Assembly (NCBI GenBank): GCA_037013495.1
Contig: CM072801.1
Coordinates: forward strand, 105,903,816-105,967,815
Origin: Hippophae tibetana
Lineage: Eukaryota > Streptophyta > Magnoliopsida > Rosales > Elaeagnaceae
Reading direction: 5' to 3'
DNA length: 64,000 nucleotides
Made by a program: the position numbers and the translations under genes. The notes below the pieces were generated by a model. That model saw only the letters and a program-made list of their open reading frames with translations, ran no database searches and was not told the origin of the DNA. Every line of letters starts with the position of its first letter. The first letter of the stretch is position 1. Below, one piece after another: positions 13,808-27,370 of this stretch.

Positions 13808-15725
13808 CGCAAAAATGTGAGACCAAACTATTAGAGTCGGAAAGTAGTGTAAGCGATGGAATTTGGGTTCTAAAAAGTGGACAACTGAACTATTTTTTAC
13901 TTTATGTGTTTGCAAATTGAAATGAGTTTAGATTTGATATTTTATAATAGTCGATTTGATGTATGACTTAAAAGTTGTAACAGTTAATAGTTGGAACCGC
14001 AAAACATAATTTCTTTTTTTTAAATTACGAACTCCAGAAATTTTGTTGTTTTTTATTCGGGATCAAATATTGGTTGAACGCCGAAAACAAAGAACATGAA
14101 AATGATACAGTGAATTAAAAGAAAACTACGAAATGAAATGCAAATAAGAAAATTATGACATCAAAATGAAAAGAAAACAACAGACTTGTAGAAATACTTG
14201 TTTCTTTAATTGTGATTTGGACAAATAGAATGCAAAAAACAATAAAATGGAAACCTTTAGTAAATCTAATATATTAAGATAGATATTCTATTTTGGGCAA
14301 CCAAGGCTTCGATACCAAATGATACAGATCTTTTATGCGGACCATTTTGGAAAATATGCACTCAAAGGAATGAGAAAGATTGACTTGCTAAGAACATGGT
14401 TAATATAATCAAATTTGAACAATTAAGAACACGATTATAAAACCACACAAAAATGTGAGACCAAACTATTACACTTCGGAAAGTAGTGTAAGCGATGGTA
14501 TTTTGGTTCTAAAAAGTGGACAATTGAACTATTTTTGACTTTATGTTATTGCAATTTGAAATAAGTTTAGATTTGATATTTTATAATAGTCGTTTTGATG
14601 TATGACTTAAAAGTTATAACAGTTTAAAGTTGGAACCTCAATAAATAATTTCTTTTTTTTTAAATTACGAACTCCAGAAATTTGGTTGTTTTTTATTCAG
14701 GATCAAAGATTGGTTGAACGCCGAAAACAAAGAACAGGAAAATGATATAGTGAATTAAATGAAAAGTACGAAATGAAATGCAAATAAGAAAACTATGACA
14801 ACAAAATCAAAAGAAAACAACAGACTTGTATAAATATTTGTTTCTTTAATTGTGATTGGGACCAAAAGAATGCAAAAAACAATAAAATGGAAACCTTTAG
14901 TAAATCTAATATATTAAGATAGATATTCTATTTTGGGCAACCAAGGCTTCGATACCAAATGATACGGATCTTTTATGCGGACCATTTTGGAAACCATGCA
15001 CTCAAAGGAATGAGAAAGATTGAATTGCTAAGAACAAGGTTAATATAATCAAATTTGAACAATTAAGAACACGATTAGAAAACCACGCAAAAATGTGAGA
15101 CCAAACTATTACACTTCGGAAAGTAGTGTAAGCGACGGTATTTGGGTTCTAAAAAGTGGACACCTGAACTATTTTTTACTTTATGTTTTTGCAAATTGAA
15201 ATGAGTTTAGATTTGATATTTTATAATAGTCGTTTTGATGTATGACTTAAAAGTTATAATAGTTTATAGTTGGAACCTCAATACATAATTTCTTTTTTTT
15301 AAATTACAAACTCCAGAAATTTTTTTGTTTTTTATTCAGGATCAAATATTGGTTGAACGCCGAAAACAAAGAACATGAAAATGATAGAGTGAATTAAAAG
15401 AAAAGTACGAAATTAAAATGCAAATAAGAAAATTATGACAACAAAATCAGAAGAAAACAACAGACTTGTAGAAATATTTGTTTCTTTAATTGTTATTTGG
15501 ACCAAAAGAATGCAAAAAACAATAAAATGGAAACCTTTAGTAAATCTAATATATTAAGATAGATATTCTATTTTGGCCAACCAAGGCTTCGATACCAAAT
15601 GATACAGATCTTTTATGCGGACCATTTTGGAAACCATGCACTCAACGGAATGAGAAAGATTGAATTGCTAAGAACATGGTTAATATAATCAAATTTGAAC
15701 AATTAAGAACACGATTAGAAAAACA
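13808..15725. repeat. Three-monomer block, first copy (1918 bp)
   Basis: The block runs from the 3' part of M22 through M23, M24 and the 5' part of M25 (anchors 14395, 15035, 15675). Private marks are TCGATTTGATG, GGAAAATATGCACTC, TTTATGTTATTGC, an altered anchor CAAGGTTAATAT in M24, and TTTGGCCAACC. The same marks in the same order follow 1918 bp to the right. Confidence 0.92.
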
Positions 15726-17643
15726 CGCAAAAATGTGAGACCAAACTATTAGAGTCGGAAAGTAGTGTAAGCGATGGAATTTGGGTTCTAAAAAGTGGAC
15801 AACTGAACTATTTTTTACTTTATGTGTTTGCAAATTGAAATGAGTTTAGATTTGATATTTTATAATAGTCGATTTGATGTATGACTTAAAAGTTATAACA
15901 GTTAATAGTTGGAACCGCAAAACATAATTTCTTTTTTTTAAATTACGAACTGCAGAAATTTTGTTGTTTTTTATTCGGGATCAAATATTGGTTGAACGCC
16001 GAAAACAAAGAACATGAAAATGATACAGTGAATTAAAAGAAAAGTACGAAATGAAATGCAAATAAGAAAATTATGACATCAAAATGAAAAGAAAACAACA
16101 GACTTGTAGAAATACTTGTTTCTTTAATTGTGATTTGGACAAATAGAATGCAAAAAACAATAAAATGGAAACCTTTAGTAAATCTAATATATTAAGATAG
16201 ATATTCTATTTTGGGCAACCAAGGCTTCGATACCAAATGATACAGATCTTTTATGCGGACCATTTTGGAAAATATGCACTCAAAGGAATGAGAAAGATTG
16301 ACTTGCTAAGAACATGGTTAATATAATCAAATTTGAACAATTAAGAACACGATTATAAAACCACACAAAAATGTGAGACCAAACTATTACACTTCGGAAA
16401 GTAGTGTAAGCGATGGTATTTTGGTTCTAAAAAGTGGACAATTGAACTATTTTTGACTTTATGTTATTGCAATTTGAAATAAGTTTAGATTTGATATTTT
16501 ATAATAGTCGTTTTGATGTATGACTTAAAAGTTATAACAGTTTAAAGTTGGAACCTCAATAAATAATTTCTTTTTTTTTAAATTACGAACTCCAGAAATT
16601 TGGTTGTTTTTTATTCAGGATCAAAGATTGGTTGAACGCCGAAAACAAAGAACAGGAAAATGATATAGTGAATTAAATGAAAAGTACGAAATGAAATGCA
16701 AATAAGAAAACTATGACAACAAAATCAAAAGAAAACAACAGACTTGTATAAATATTTGTTTCTTTAATTGTGATTGGGACCAAAAGAATGCAAAAAACAA
16801 TAAAATGGAAACCTTTAGTAAATCTAATATATTAAGATAGATATTCTATTTTGGGCAACCAAGGCTTCGATACCAAATGATACGGATCTTTTATGCGGAC
16901 CATTTTGGAAACCATGCACTCAAAGGAATGAGAAAGATTGAATTGCTAAGAACAAGGTTAATATAATCAAATTTGAACAATTAAGAACACGATTAGAAAA
17001 CCACGCAAAAATGTGAGACCAAACTATTACACTTCGGAAAGTAGTGTAAGCGACGCTATTTGGGTTCTAAAAAGTGGACAACTGAACTATTTTTTACTTT
17101 ATGTTTTTGCAAATTGAAATGAGTTTAGATTTGATATTTTATAATAGTCGTTTTGATGTATGACTTAAAAGTTATAATAGTTTATAGTTGGAACCTCAAT
17201 ACATAATTTCTTTTTTTTAAATTACAAACTCCAGAAATTTTTTTGTTTTTTATTCAGGATCAAATATTGGTTGAACGCCGAAAACAAAGAACATGAAAAT
17301 GATAGAGTGAATTAAAAGAAAAGTACGAAATTAAAATGCAAATAAGAAAATTATGACAACAAAATCAGAAGAAAACAACAGACTTGTAGAAATATTTGTT
17401 TCTTTAATTGTTATTTGGACCAAAAGAATGCAAAAAACAATAAAATGGAAACCTTTAGTAAATCTAATATATTAAGATAGATATTCTATTTTGGCCAACC
17501 AAGGCTTCGATACCAAATGATACAGATCTTTTATGCGGACCATTTTGGAAACCATGCACTCAACGGAATGAGAAAGATTGAATTGCTAAGAACATGGTTA
17601 ATATAATCAAATTTGAACAATTAAGAACACGATTAGAAAAACA
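15726..17643. repeat. Three-monomer block, second copy (1918 bp)
   Basis: Anchors are 16313, 16953 and 17593, each exactly 1918 bp from the matching anchor in the first copy. Only a few single-base differences were seen, such as GCGACGCTATTT against GCGACGGTATTT, and CTGCAGAAATT against CTCCAGAAATT at the first boundary. This is a very recent tandem duplication. Confidence 0.92.
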
Positions 17644-19400
17644 CGCAAAAATGTGAGACCAAACAATTAGAGTCGGAAAGTAGTGTAAGCGATGGAATTT
17701 GGGTTCTAAAAAGTGGACAACTGAACTATTTTTTACTTTATGTGTTTGCAAATTGAAATGAGTTTAGATTTGATATTTTATAATAGTCGTTTTGATGTAT
17801 GACTTAAAAGTAATAACAGTTTATAGTTGGAACCTCAATACATAATTTCTTTTTTTTAAATTACGAACTCCAGAAATTTTGTTGTTTTTTATTCAGGAGC
17901 AAAGATAGGTTGAACATCGAAAACAAATAACATGAAAATGATACAGTGAATGAAAAGAAAAGTACGAAATGAAATGCAAATAAGAAAATTATGACAACAA
18001 AATCTAAAGAAAACAACAGACTTGTAGAAATATTTGTTTCTTTAATTGTGATTTGGACCAAAAGAATGCAAAAAACAATAAAATGGAAACCTTTAGTAAA
18101 TCTAATATATTAAGATAGATATTCTATTTTGGGCAACCAAGGCTTCGATACCAAATGATACGGATCTTTTATGCGGACCATTTTGGAAACCATGCACTCA
18201 AAGGAATGAGAAAGATTGAATTGCTAAGTACATGGTTAATATAATCAAATTTGAACAATTAAGAAAACGATTAGAAAACCACGCAAAAATGTGAGACCAA
18301 ACTATTACACTTCGGAAAGTAGTGTAAGCGACGGTATTTGGGTTCTAAAAAGTGGACAACTGAACTAATTTTTACTTTATTTTTTTGCAAATTGAAATAA
18401 GTTTAGATTTGATATTTTATAATAGTCGTTTTGATGTATGACTTAAAAGTTATAACAGTTTAAATTGGAACCTCAATAAATAATTTCTTTTTTTTTAATT
18501 ACGAACTCCAGAAATTTTGTTGTTTTTTATTGAGGAGCAAAGATAGGTTGAACACCGAAAACAAAGAACATGAAAATGATACAGTGAATTAAAAGAAAAG
18601 TATGAAATGAAATGAAAATAAGAAATTAATGACAACACAATCTAAAGAAAACAAAACACTTGTAGAAATAGTTGTTTCTTTAATTGTGATTTGGACCAAA
18701 AGAATGCAAAAAACAATAAAATGGAAACCTTTAGTAAATCTAATATATTAAGATAGATATTCTATTTTGGGCAACCAAGGTTTCGATACCAAATGATACG
18801 GATCTTTTATGCGGACCATTTTGGAAACCATGCACTCAAAAGAATGAGAAAGATTGAATTGCTAAGAACATGGTTAATATAATCAAATTTGAAAAATTAA
18901 GAACACGATTAGAAAACCACTCAAAAATGTGAGACCAAACTATTAGAGTCGGAAAGTAGTGTAAGCGATGGAATTTGGGTTCTAAAAAGTGGACAACTGA
19001 ACTATTTTTTACTTTATGTGTTTGCAAATTGAAATGAGTTTAGATTTGATATTTTATAATAGTCGTTTTGATGTATGACTTGAAAGTTATAACAGTTAAT
19101 AGTTGGAACCGCAAGATATAATTTCTTTTTTTTTAAATTACGAACTCCAGAAATTTTGTTGTTTTTTATTCAGGATCAAATATTGGTTGAACGCCGAAAA
19201 CAAAGAAAATGAAAATGATACAGTGAATTAAAAGAAAAGTACGAAATGAAATGCAAATAAGAAAATTATGACAACAAAATGAAAAGAAAACAACAGACTT
19301 GTAGAAATACTTGTTTCTTTAATTGTGATTTGGACCTATAGAATGCAAAAAACAATAAAATGGAAACCTTCAGTAAATCTAATATATTAAGATAGATATT
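17644..19400. repeat. Transitional monomers M28 end to M31 start
   Basis: Anchors are 18231, 18869 and 19508. M29 resembles M12 (AACATCGAAAACAAA, CTAAGTACATGG). M30 has GGTTTCGATACC, CAAAAGAATG, CACTCAAAAATG, TTAGAGTCGG and TTAATAGTTGGAACCGCAAG, the marks of types A and G in the large repeat beyond 39 kb. M31 has GATACAAATC and AACCACACAAAAATG, the marks of the 'a' type. This short stretch therefore contains monomers resembling the founders of the younger zones. No gene is seen. Confidence 0.75.
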
Positions 19401-22141
19401 CTATTTTGGGCAACCAAGGCTTCGATACCAAATGATACAAATCTTTTATGCGGACCATTTTGGAAACCATGCACTCAAAGGAATGAGAAAGATTGAATTG
19501 CTAAGAACATGGTTAATATAATCAAATTTGAACAATTAAGAACACGATTATAAAACCACACAAAAATGTGAGACCAAACTATTACACTTCGGAAAGTAGT
19601 GTAAGCGATGGTATTTGGGTTCTAAAAAGTGGACAACTGAACTATTTTTGACTTTATGTTTTTGCAATTTGAAATAAGTTTAGATTTGATATTTTATAAT
19701 AGTCGTTTTGATCTATGACTTAAAAGTTATAACAGTTTAAAGTTGGAACCTCAATATATAATTTCTTTTTTTTTAAATTACGAACTCCAGAAATTTTGTT
19801 GTTTTTTATTGAGGAGCAAAGATAGGTTGAACACCGAAAACAAAGAACATGAAAATGATACAGTGAATTAAAAGAAAAGTACGAAATGAAATGCAAATAA
19901 GAAAACTATGACAACAAAATCAAAAGAAAACAACTGACTTGTATAAATATTTGTTTCTTTAATTGTGATTGGGACCAAAAGAATGCAAAAAACAATAAAA
20001 TGGAAACCTTTAGTAAATCTAATATATTAAGATAGATATTCTATTTTGGGCAACCAAGGCTTCGATACCAAATGATACGGATCTTTTATGCGGACCATTT
20101 TGGAAACCATGCACTCAAAGGAATGAGAAAGATTGAATTGCTAAGAACATGGTTAATATAATCAAATTTGAACAATTAAGAACACGATTAGAAAACCACG
20201 CAAAAATGTGAGACCAAACTATTACACTTCAGAAAGTAGTGTAAGCGACGGTATTTGGGTTCTAAAAAGTGGACAACTGAACTATTTTTTACTTTATGTT
20301 TTTGCAAATTGAAATGAGTTTAGATTTGATATTTTATAATAGTCGTTTTGATGTATGACTTAAAAGTTATAACAGTTTAAAGTTGGAACCTCAATTCATA
20401 ATTTCTTTTTTTTTAAATTACGAACTCCAGAAATTTTGTTGTTTTTTAATCAGGAGCAAAGATAGGTTGAACACCGAAAACAAAAAACATGAAAATGATA
20501 CATTGAATTAAAAAAAAAGTACGAAATGAAATGCAAATAAGAAAATAATGACAACAAAATCTAAAGAAAACAAAACACTTGTAGAAATATTTGTTTCTTT
20601 AATTGTGATTTGGACCAAAAGAATGCAAAAAACAATAAAATGGAAACCTTTAGTAAATCTAATATATTAAGATAGATATTCTATTTTGGGCAACCAAGGC
20701 TTCGATACCAAATGATACAAATCTTTTATGCGGACCATTTTGGAAACCATGCACTCAAAGGAATGAGAAAGATTGAATTGCTAAGAACATGGTTAATATA
20801 ATCAAATTTGAACAATTAAGAACACGATTATAAAATCACACAAAAATGTGAGACCAAACTATTACACTTCGGAAAGTAGTGTAAGCGATGGTATTTGGGT
20901 TCTAAAAAGTGGACAACTGAACTATTTTTGACTTTATGTTTTTGCAATTTGAAATAAGTTTAGATTTGGAATTTTATAATAGTCGTTTTGATCTATGACT
21001 TAAAAGTTATAACAGTTTAAAGTTGGAACCTCAATATATAATTTCTTTTTTTTTAAATTACGAATTTCAGAAATTTTGTTGTTTTTTATTGAGGAGCAAA
21101 GATAGGTTGAACACCGAAAACAAAGAACATGAAAATGATATAGTGAATTAAAAGAAAAGTACGAAATGAAATGAAAATAAGAAAACTATGACAACAAAAT
21201 CAAAAGAAAACAACTGACTTGTATAAATATTTGTTTCTTTAATTGTGATTGGGACCAAAAGAATGCAAAAAACAATAAAATGGAAACCTTTAGTAAATCT
21301 AATATATTAAGATAGATATTCTATTTTGGGCAACCAAGGCTTCGATACCAAATGATACGGATCTTTTATGCGGACCATTTTGGAAACCATGCACTCAAAG
21401 GAATGAGAAAGATTGAATTGCTAAGAACATGGTTAATATAATCAAATTTGAACAATTAAGAACACGATTAGAAAACCACGCAAAAATGTGAGACCAAACT
21501 ATTACACTTCAGAAAGTAGTGTAAGCGACGGTATTTGGGTTCTAAAAAGTGGACAACTGAACTATTTTTTACTTTATGTTTTTGCAAATTGAAATGAGTT
21601 TAGATTTGATATTTTATAATAGTCGTTTTGATGTATGACTTAAAAGTTATAACAGTTTAAAGTTGGAACCTCAATTCATAATTTCTTTTTTTTTAAATTA
21701 CGAACTCCAGAAATTTTGTTGTTTTTTATTCAGGAGCAAAGATAGGTTGAACACCGAAAACAAAAAACATGAAAATGATACATTGAATTAAAAAAAAAGT
21801 ACGAAATGAAATGCAAATAAGAAAATAATGACAACAAAATCTAAAGAAAACAAAACACTTGTAGAAATATTTGTTTCTTTAATTGTGATTTGGACCAAAA
21901 GAATGCAAAAAACAATAAAATGGAAACCTTTAGTAAATCTAATATATTAAGATAGATATTCTATTTTGGGCAACCAAGGCTTCGATACCAAATGATACAA
22001 ATCTTTTATGCGGACCATTTTGGAAACCATGCACTCAAAGGAATGAGAAAGATTGAATTGCTAAGAACATGGTTAATATAATCAAATTTGAACAATTAAG
22101 AACACGATTATAAAACCACACAAAAATGTGAGACCAAACTA

Positions 22142-22164
22142 TTACACTTCGGAAAGTAGTGTAA
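22142..22164. repeat. 23-bp dyad in each monomer (type-a example)
   Basis: TTACACT, nine bases, AGTGTAA: two perfect 7-bp complementary arms. Inside them ACTT-CGGA-AAGT gives an alternative shorter stem. The element starts 74 bp after the anchor, so it can be found in each monomer. The arms are intact in M3 and in nearly all monomers from M31 to M62, broken in most of M1-M11 (TTAGAG), and broken again at positions A and G of the large repeat. Function is unknown. Short dyads are known at some centromeric satellites and as protein-binding sites, but no binding protein can be named here. Confidence 0.75.
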
Positions 22165-22781
22165 GCGATGGTATTTGGGTTCTAAAAAGTGGACAACTGA
22201 ACTATTTTTGACTTTATGTTTTTGCAATTTGAAATAAGTTTAGATTTGGAATTTTGTAATAGTCGTTTTGATCTATGACTTAAAAGTTATAACAGTTTAA
22301 AGTTGGAACCTCAATATATAATTTCTTTTTTTTTAAATTACGAACTCCAGAAATTTTGTTGTTTTTTATTGAGGAGCAAAGATAGGTTGAACACCGAAAA
22401 CAAAGAACATGAAAATGATATAGTGAATTAAAAGAAAAGTACGAAATGAAATGCAAATAAGAAAACTATGACAACAAAATCAAAAGAAAACAACTGACTT
22501 GTATAAATATTTGTTTCTTTAATTGTGATTGGGACCAAAAGAATGCAAAAAACTATAAAATGGAAACCTTTAGTAAATCTAATATATTAAGATAGATATT
22601 CTATTTTGGGCAACCAAGGCTTCGATACCAAATGATACGGATCTTTTATGCGGACCATTTTGGAAACCATGCACTCAAAGGAATGAGAAAGATTGAATTG
22701 CTAAGAACATGGTTAATATAATCAAATTTGAACAATTAAGAACACGATTAGAAAACCACGCAAAAATGTGAGACCAAACTA

Positions 22782-22804
22782 TTACACTTCAGAAAGTAGT
22801 GTAA
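22782..22804. repeat. 23-bp dyad in each monomer (type-b example)
   Basis: The same element in a type-b monomer, with CTTCAGAAAG in the centre instead of CTTCGGAAAG. The 7-bp arms are unchanged although the centre differs between types. Confidence 0.75.
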
Positions 22805-23530
22805 GCGACGGTATTTGGGTTCTAAAAAGTGGACAACTGAACTATTTTTTACGTTATGTTTTTGCAAATTGAAATGAGTTTAGATTTGATATTTTATAAT
22901 AGTCGTTTTGATGTATGACTTAAAAGTTATAACAGTTTAAAGTTGGAACCTCAATTCATAATTTCTTTTTTTTTAAATTACGAACTCCAGAAATTTTGTT
23001 GTTTTTTATTGAGGAGCAAAGATAGGTTGAACACCGAAAACAAAAAACATGAAAATGATACATTGAATTAAAAGAAAAGTACGAAATGAAATGCAAATAA
23101 GAAAATAATGACAACAAAATCTAAAGAAAACAAAACACTTGTAGAAATATTTGTTTCTTTAATTGTGATTTGGACCAAAAGAATGAAAAAAACAATAAAA
23201 TGGAAACCTTTAGTAAATCTAATATATTAAGATAGATATTCTATTTTGGGCAACCAAGGCTTCGATACCAAATGATACATATCTTTTATGCGGACCATTT
23301 TGGAAACCATGCACTCAAAGGAATGAGAAAGATTGAATTGCTAAGAACATGGTTAATATAATCAAATTTGAACAATTAAGAACACGATTATAAAACCACA
23401 CAAAAATGTGAGACCAAACTATTACACTTCGGAAAGTAGTGTAAGCGATGGTATTTGGGTTCTAAAAAGTGGACAACTGAACTATTTTTGACTTTATGTT
23501 TTTGCAATTTGAAATAAGTTTAGATTTGAA

Positions 23531-25450
23531 ATTTTATAATAGTCGTTTTGATCTATGACTTAAAAGTTATAACAGTTTAAAGTTGGAACCTCAATATATA
23601 ATTTCTTTTTTTTTAAATTACGAACTCCAGAAATTTTGTTGTTTTTTATTGAGGAGCAAAGATAGGTTGAACACCGAAAACAAAGAACATGAAAATGATA
23701 TAGTGAATTAAAAGAAAAGTACGAAATGAAATGAAAATAAGAAAACTATGACAACAAAATCAAAAGAAAACAACTGACTTGTATAAATATTTGTTTCTTT
23801 AATTGTGATTGGGACCAAAAGAATGCAAAAAACAATAAAATGGAAACCTTTAGTAAATCTAATATATTAAGATAGATATTCTATTTTGGGCAACCAAGGC
23901 TTCGATACCAAATGATACGGATCTTTTATGCGGACCATTTTGGAAACCATGCACTCAAAGGAATGAGAAAGATTGAATTGCTAAGTACATGGTTAATATA
24001 ATCAAATTTGAACAATTAAGAAAACGATTAGAAAACCACGCAAAAATGTGAGACCAAACTATTACACTTCGGAAAGTAGTGTAAGCGATGGTATTTGGGT
24101 TCTAAAAAGTGGACAACTGAACTATTTTTGACTTTATGTTTTTGCAATTTGAAATAAGTTTAGATTTGATATTTTATAATAGTCGTTTTGATCTATGACT
24201 TAAAAGTTATAACAGTTTAAAGTTGGAACCTCAATATATAATTTCTTTTTTTTTAAATTACGAACTCCAGAAATTTTGTTGTTTTTTATTGAGGAGCAAA
24301 GATAGGTTGAACACCGAAAACAAAGAACATGAAAATGATATAGTGAATTAAAAGAAAAGTACGAAATGAAATGCAAATAAGAAAACTATGACAACAAAAT
24401 CAAAAGAAAACAACTGACTTGTATAAATATTTGTTTCTTTAATTGTGATTGGGACCAAAAGAATGCAAAAAACAATAAAATGGAAACCTTTAGTAAATCT
24501 AATATATTAAGATAGATATTCTATTTTGGGCAACCAAGGCTTCGATACCAAATGATACGGATCTTTTATGCGGACCATTTTGGAAACCATGCACTCAAAG
24601 GAATGAGAAAGATTGAATTGCTAAGAACATGGTTAATATAATCAAATTTGAACAATTAAGAACACGATTAGAAAACCACGCAAAAATGTGAGACCAAACT
24701 ATTACACTTCAGAAAGTAGTGTAAGCGACGGTATTTGGGTTCTAAAAAGTGGACAACTGAACTATTTTTTACTTTATGTTTTTGCAAATTGAAATGAGTT
24801 TAGATTTGATATTTTATAATAGTCGTTTTGATGTATGACTTAAAAGTTATAACAGTTTAAAGTTGGAACCTCAATTCATAATTTCTTTTTTTTTAAATTA
24901 CGAACTCCAGAAATTTTGTTGTTTTTTATTCAGGAGCAAAGATAGGTTGAACACCGAAAACAAAAAACATGGAAATGATACATTGAATTAAAAGAAAAGT
25001 ACGAAATGAAATGCAAATAAGAAAATAATGACAACAAAATCTAAATAAAACAAAACACTTGTAGAAATATTTGTTTCTTTAATTGTGATTTGGACCAAAA
25101 GAATGCAAAAAACAATAAAATGGAAACCTTTAGTAAATCTAATATATTAAGATAGATATTCTATTTTGGGCAACCAAGGCTTCGATACCAAATGATACGG
25201 ATCTTTTATGCGGACCATTTTGGAAACCATGCACTCAAAGGAATGAGAAAGATTGAATTGCTAAGAACATGGTTAATATAATCAAATTTGAACAATTAAG
25301 AACACGATTAGAAAACCACGCAAAAATGTGAGACCAAACTATTACACTTCAGAAAGTAGTGTAAGCGACGGTATTTGGGTTCTAAAAAGTGGACAACTCA
25401 ACTATTTTTTACTTTATGTTTTTGCAATTTGAAATAAGTTTAGATTTGGA
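23531..25450. repeat. Nested 1920-bp trimer, first copy (M38-M40)
   Basis: The order hybrid b/a (anchor 23988, with CTAAGTACATGG and GAAAACGATTAG), pure b (24628), hybrid a/b/a (25268, with CTAAATAAAAC upstream) is repeated at once 1920 bp to the right. Edges are approximate because the flanks are the same family. Confidence 0.8.
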
Positions 25451-27370
25451 ATTTTATAATAGTCGTTTTGATCTATGACTTAAAAGTTATAACAGTTTAA
25501 AGTTGGAACCTCAATATATAATTTCTTTTTTTTTAAATTACGAACTCCAGAAATTTTATTGTTTTTTATTGAGGAGCAAAGATAGGTTGAACACCGAAAA
25601 CAAAGAACATGAAAATGATATAGTGAATTAAAAGAAAAGTACGAAATGAAATGAAAATAAGAAAACTATGACAACAAAATCAAAAGAAAACAACTGACTT
25701 GTATAAATATTTGTTTCTTTAATTATGATTGGGACCAAAAGAATGCAAAAAACAATAAAATGGAAACCTTTAGTAAATCTAATATATTAAGATAGATATT
25801 CTATTTTGGGCAACCAAGGCTTCGATACCAAATGATACGGATCTTTTATGCGGACCATTTTGGAAACCATGCACTCAAAGGAATGAGAAAGATTGAATTG
25901 CTAAGTACATGGTTAATATAATCAAATTTGAACAATTAAGAAAACGATTAGAAAACCACGCAAAAATGTGAGACCAAACTATTACACTTCGGAAAGTAGT
26001 GTAAGCGATGGTATTTGGGTTCTAAAAAGTGGACAACTGAACTATTTTTGACTTTATGTTTTTGCAATTTGAAATAAGTTTAGATTTGATATTTTATAAT
26101 AGTCGTTTTGATCTATGACTTAAAAGTTATAACAGTTTAAAGTTGGAACCTCAATATATAATTTCTTTTTTTTTAAATTACGAACTCCAGAAATTTTGTT
26201 GTTTTTTATTGAGGAGCAAAGATAGGTTGAACACCGAAAACAAAGAACATGAAAATGATATAGTGAATTAAAAGAAAAGTACGAAATGAAATGCAAATAA
26301 GAAAACTATGACAACAAAATCAAAAGAAAACAACTGACTTGTATAAATATTTGTTTCTTTAATTGTGATTGGGACCAAAAGAATGCAAAAAACAATAAAA
26401 TGGAAACCTTTAGTAAATCTAATATATTAAGATAGATATTCTATTTTGGGCAACCAAGGCTTCGATACCAAATGATACGGATCTTTTATGCGGACCATTT
26501 TGGAAACCATGCACTCAAAGGAATGAGAAAGATTGAATTGCTAAGAACATGGTTAATATAATCAAATTTGAACAATTAAGAACACGATTAGAAAACCACG
26601 CAAAAATGTGAGACCAAACTATTACACTTCAGAAAGTAGTGTAAGCGACGGTATTTGGGTTCTAAAAAGTGGACAACTGAACTATTTTTTACTTTATGTT
26701 TTTGCAAATTGAAATGAGTTTAGATTTGATATTTTATAATAGTCGTTTTGATGTATGACTTAAAAGTTATAACAGTTTAAAGTTGGAACCTCAATTCATA
26801 ATTTCTTTTTTTTTAAATTACGAACTCCAGAAATTTTGTTGTTTTTTATTCAGGAGCAAAGATAGGTTGAACACCGAAAACAAAAAACATGAAAATGATA
26901 CATTGAATTAAAAGAAAAGTACGAAATGAAATGCAAATAAGAAAATAATGACAACAAAATCTAAATAAAACAAAACACTTGTAGAAATATTTGTTTCTTT
27001 AATTGTGATTTGGACCAAAAGAATGCAAAAAACAATAAAATGGAAACCTTTAGTAAATCTAATATATTAAGATAGATATTCTATTTTGGGCAACCAAGGC
27101 TTCGATACCAAATGATACGGATCTTTTATGCGGACCATTTTGGAAACCATGCACTCAAAGGAATGAGAAAGATTGAATTGCTAAGAACATGGTTAATATA
27201 ATCAAATTTGAACAATTAAGAACACGATTAGAAAACCACGCAAAAATGTGAGACCAAACTATTACACTTCAGAAAGTAGTGTAAGCGACGGTATTTGGGT
27301 TCTAAAAAGTGGACAACTGAACTATTTTTTACTTTATGTTTTTGCAAATTGAAAAAAGTTTAGATTTGGA
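25451..27370. repeat. Nested 1920-bp trimer, second copy (M41-M43)
   Basis: Anchors 25908, 26548 and 27188 match the first trimer copy monomer by monomer. Both copies have CTAAGTACATGG in the first monomer and CTAAATAAAAC before the third. Small differences include CAACTGAAC against CAACTCAAC, and AATTGAAAAAAG in M43. Confidence 0.8.

Noticed and set aside
19120..19140. Poly-T run as a terminator or retroelement poly-A tail
   Set aside because: A run of seven to nine T is present in every monomer at the same place, with no GC-rich hairpin before it, no target-site duplication and no element body. It is an ordinary slippage-prone part of the monomer.
22121..22180. CENP-B box
   Set aside because: TTCG occurs twice per monomer (TTCGATACC and TTCGGAAAG), but neither is followed by the required A and CGGG at the right distances, so no canonical box is present.
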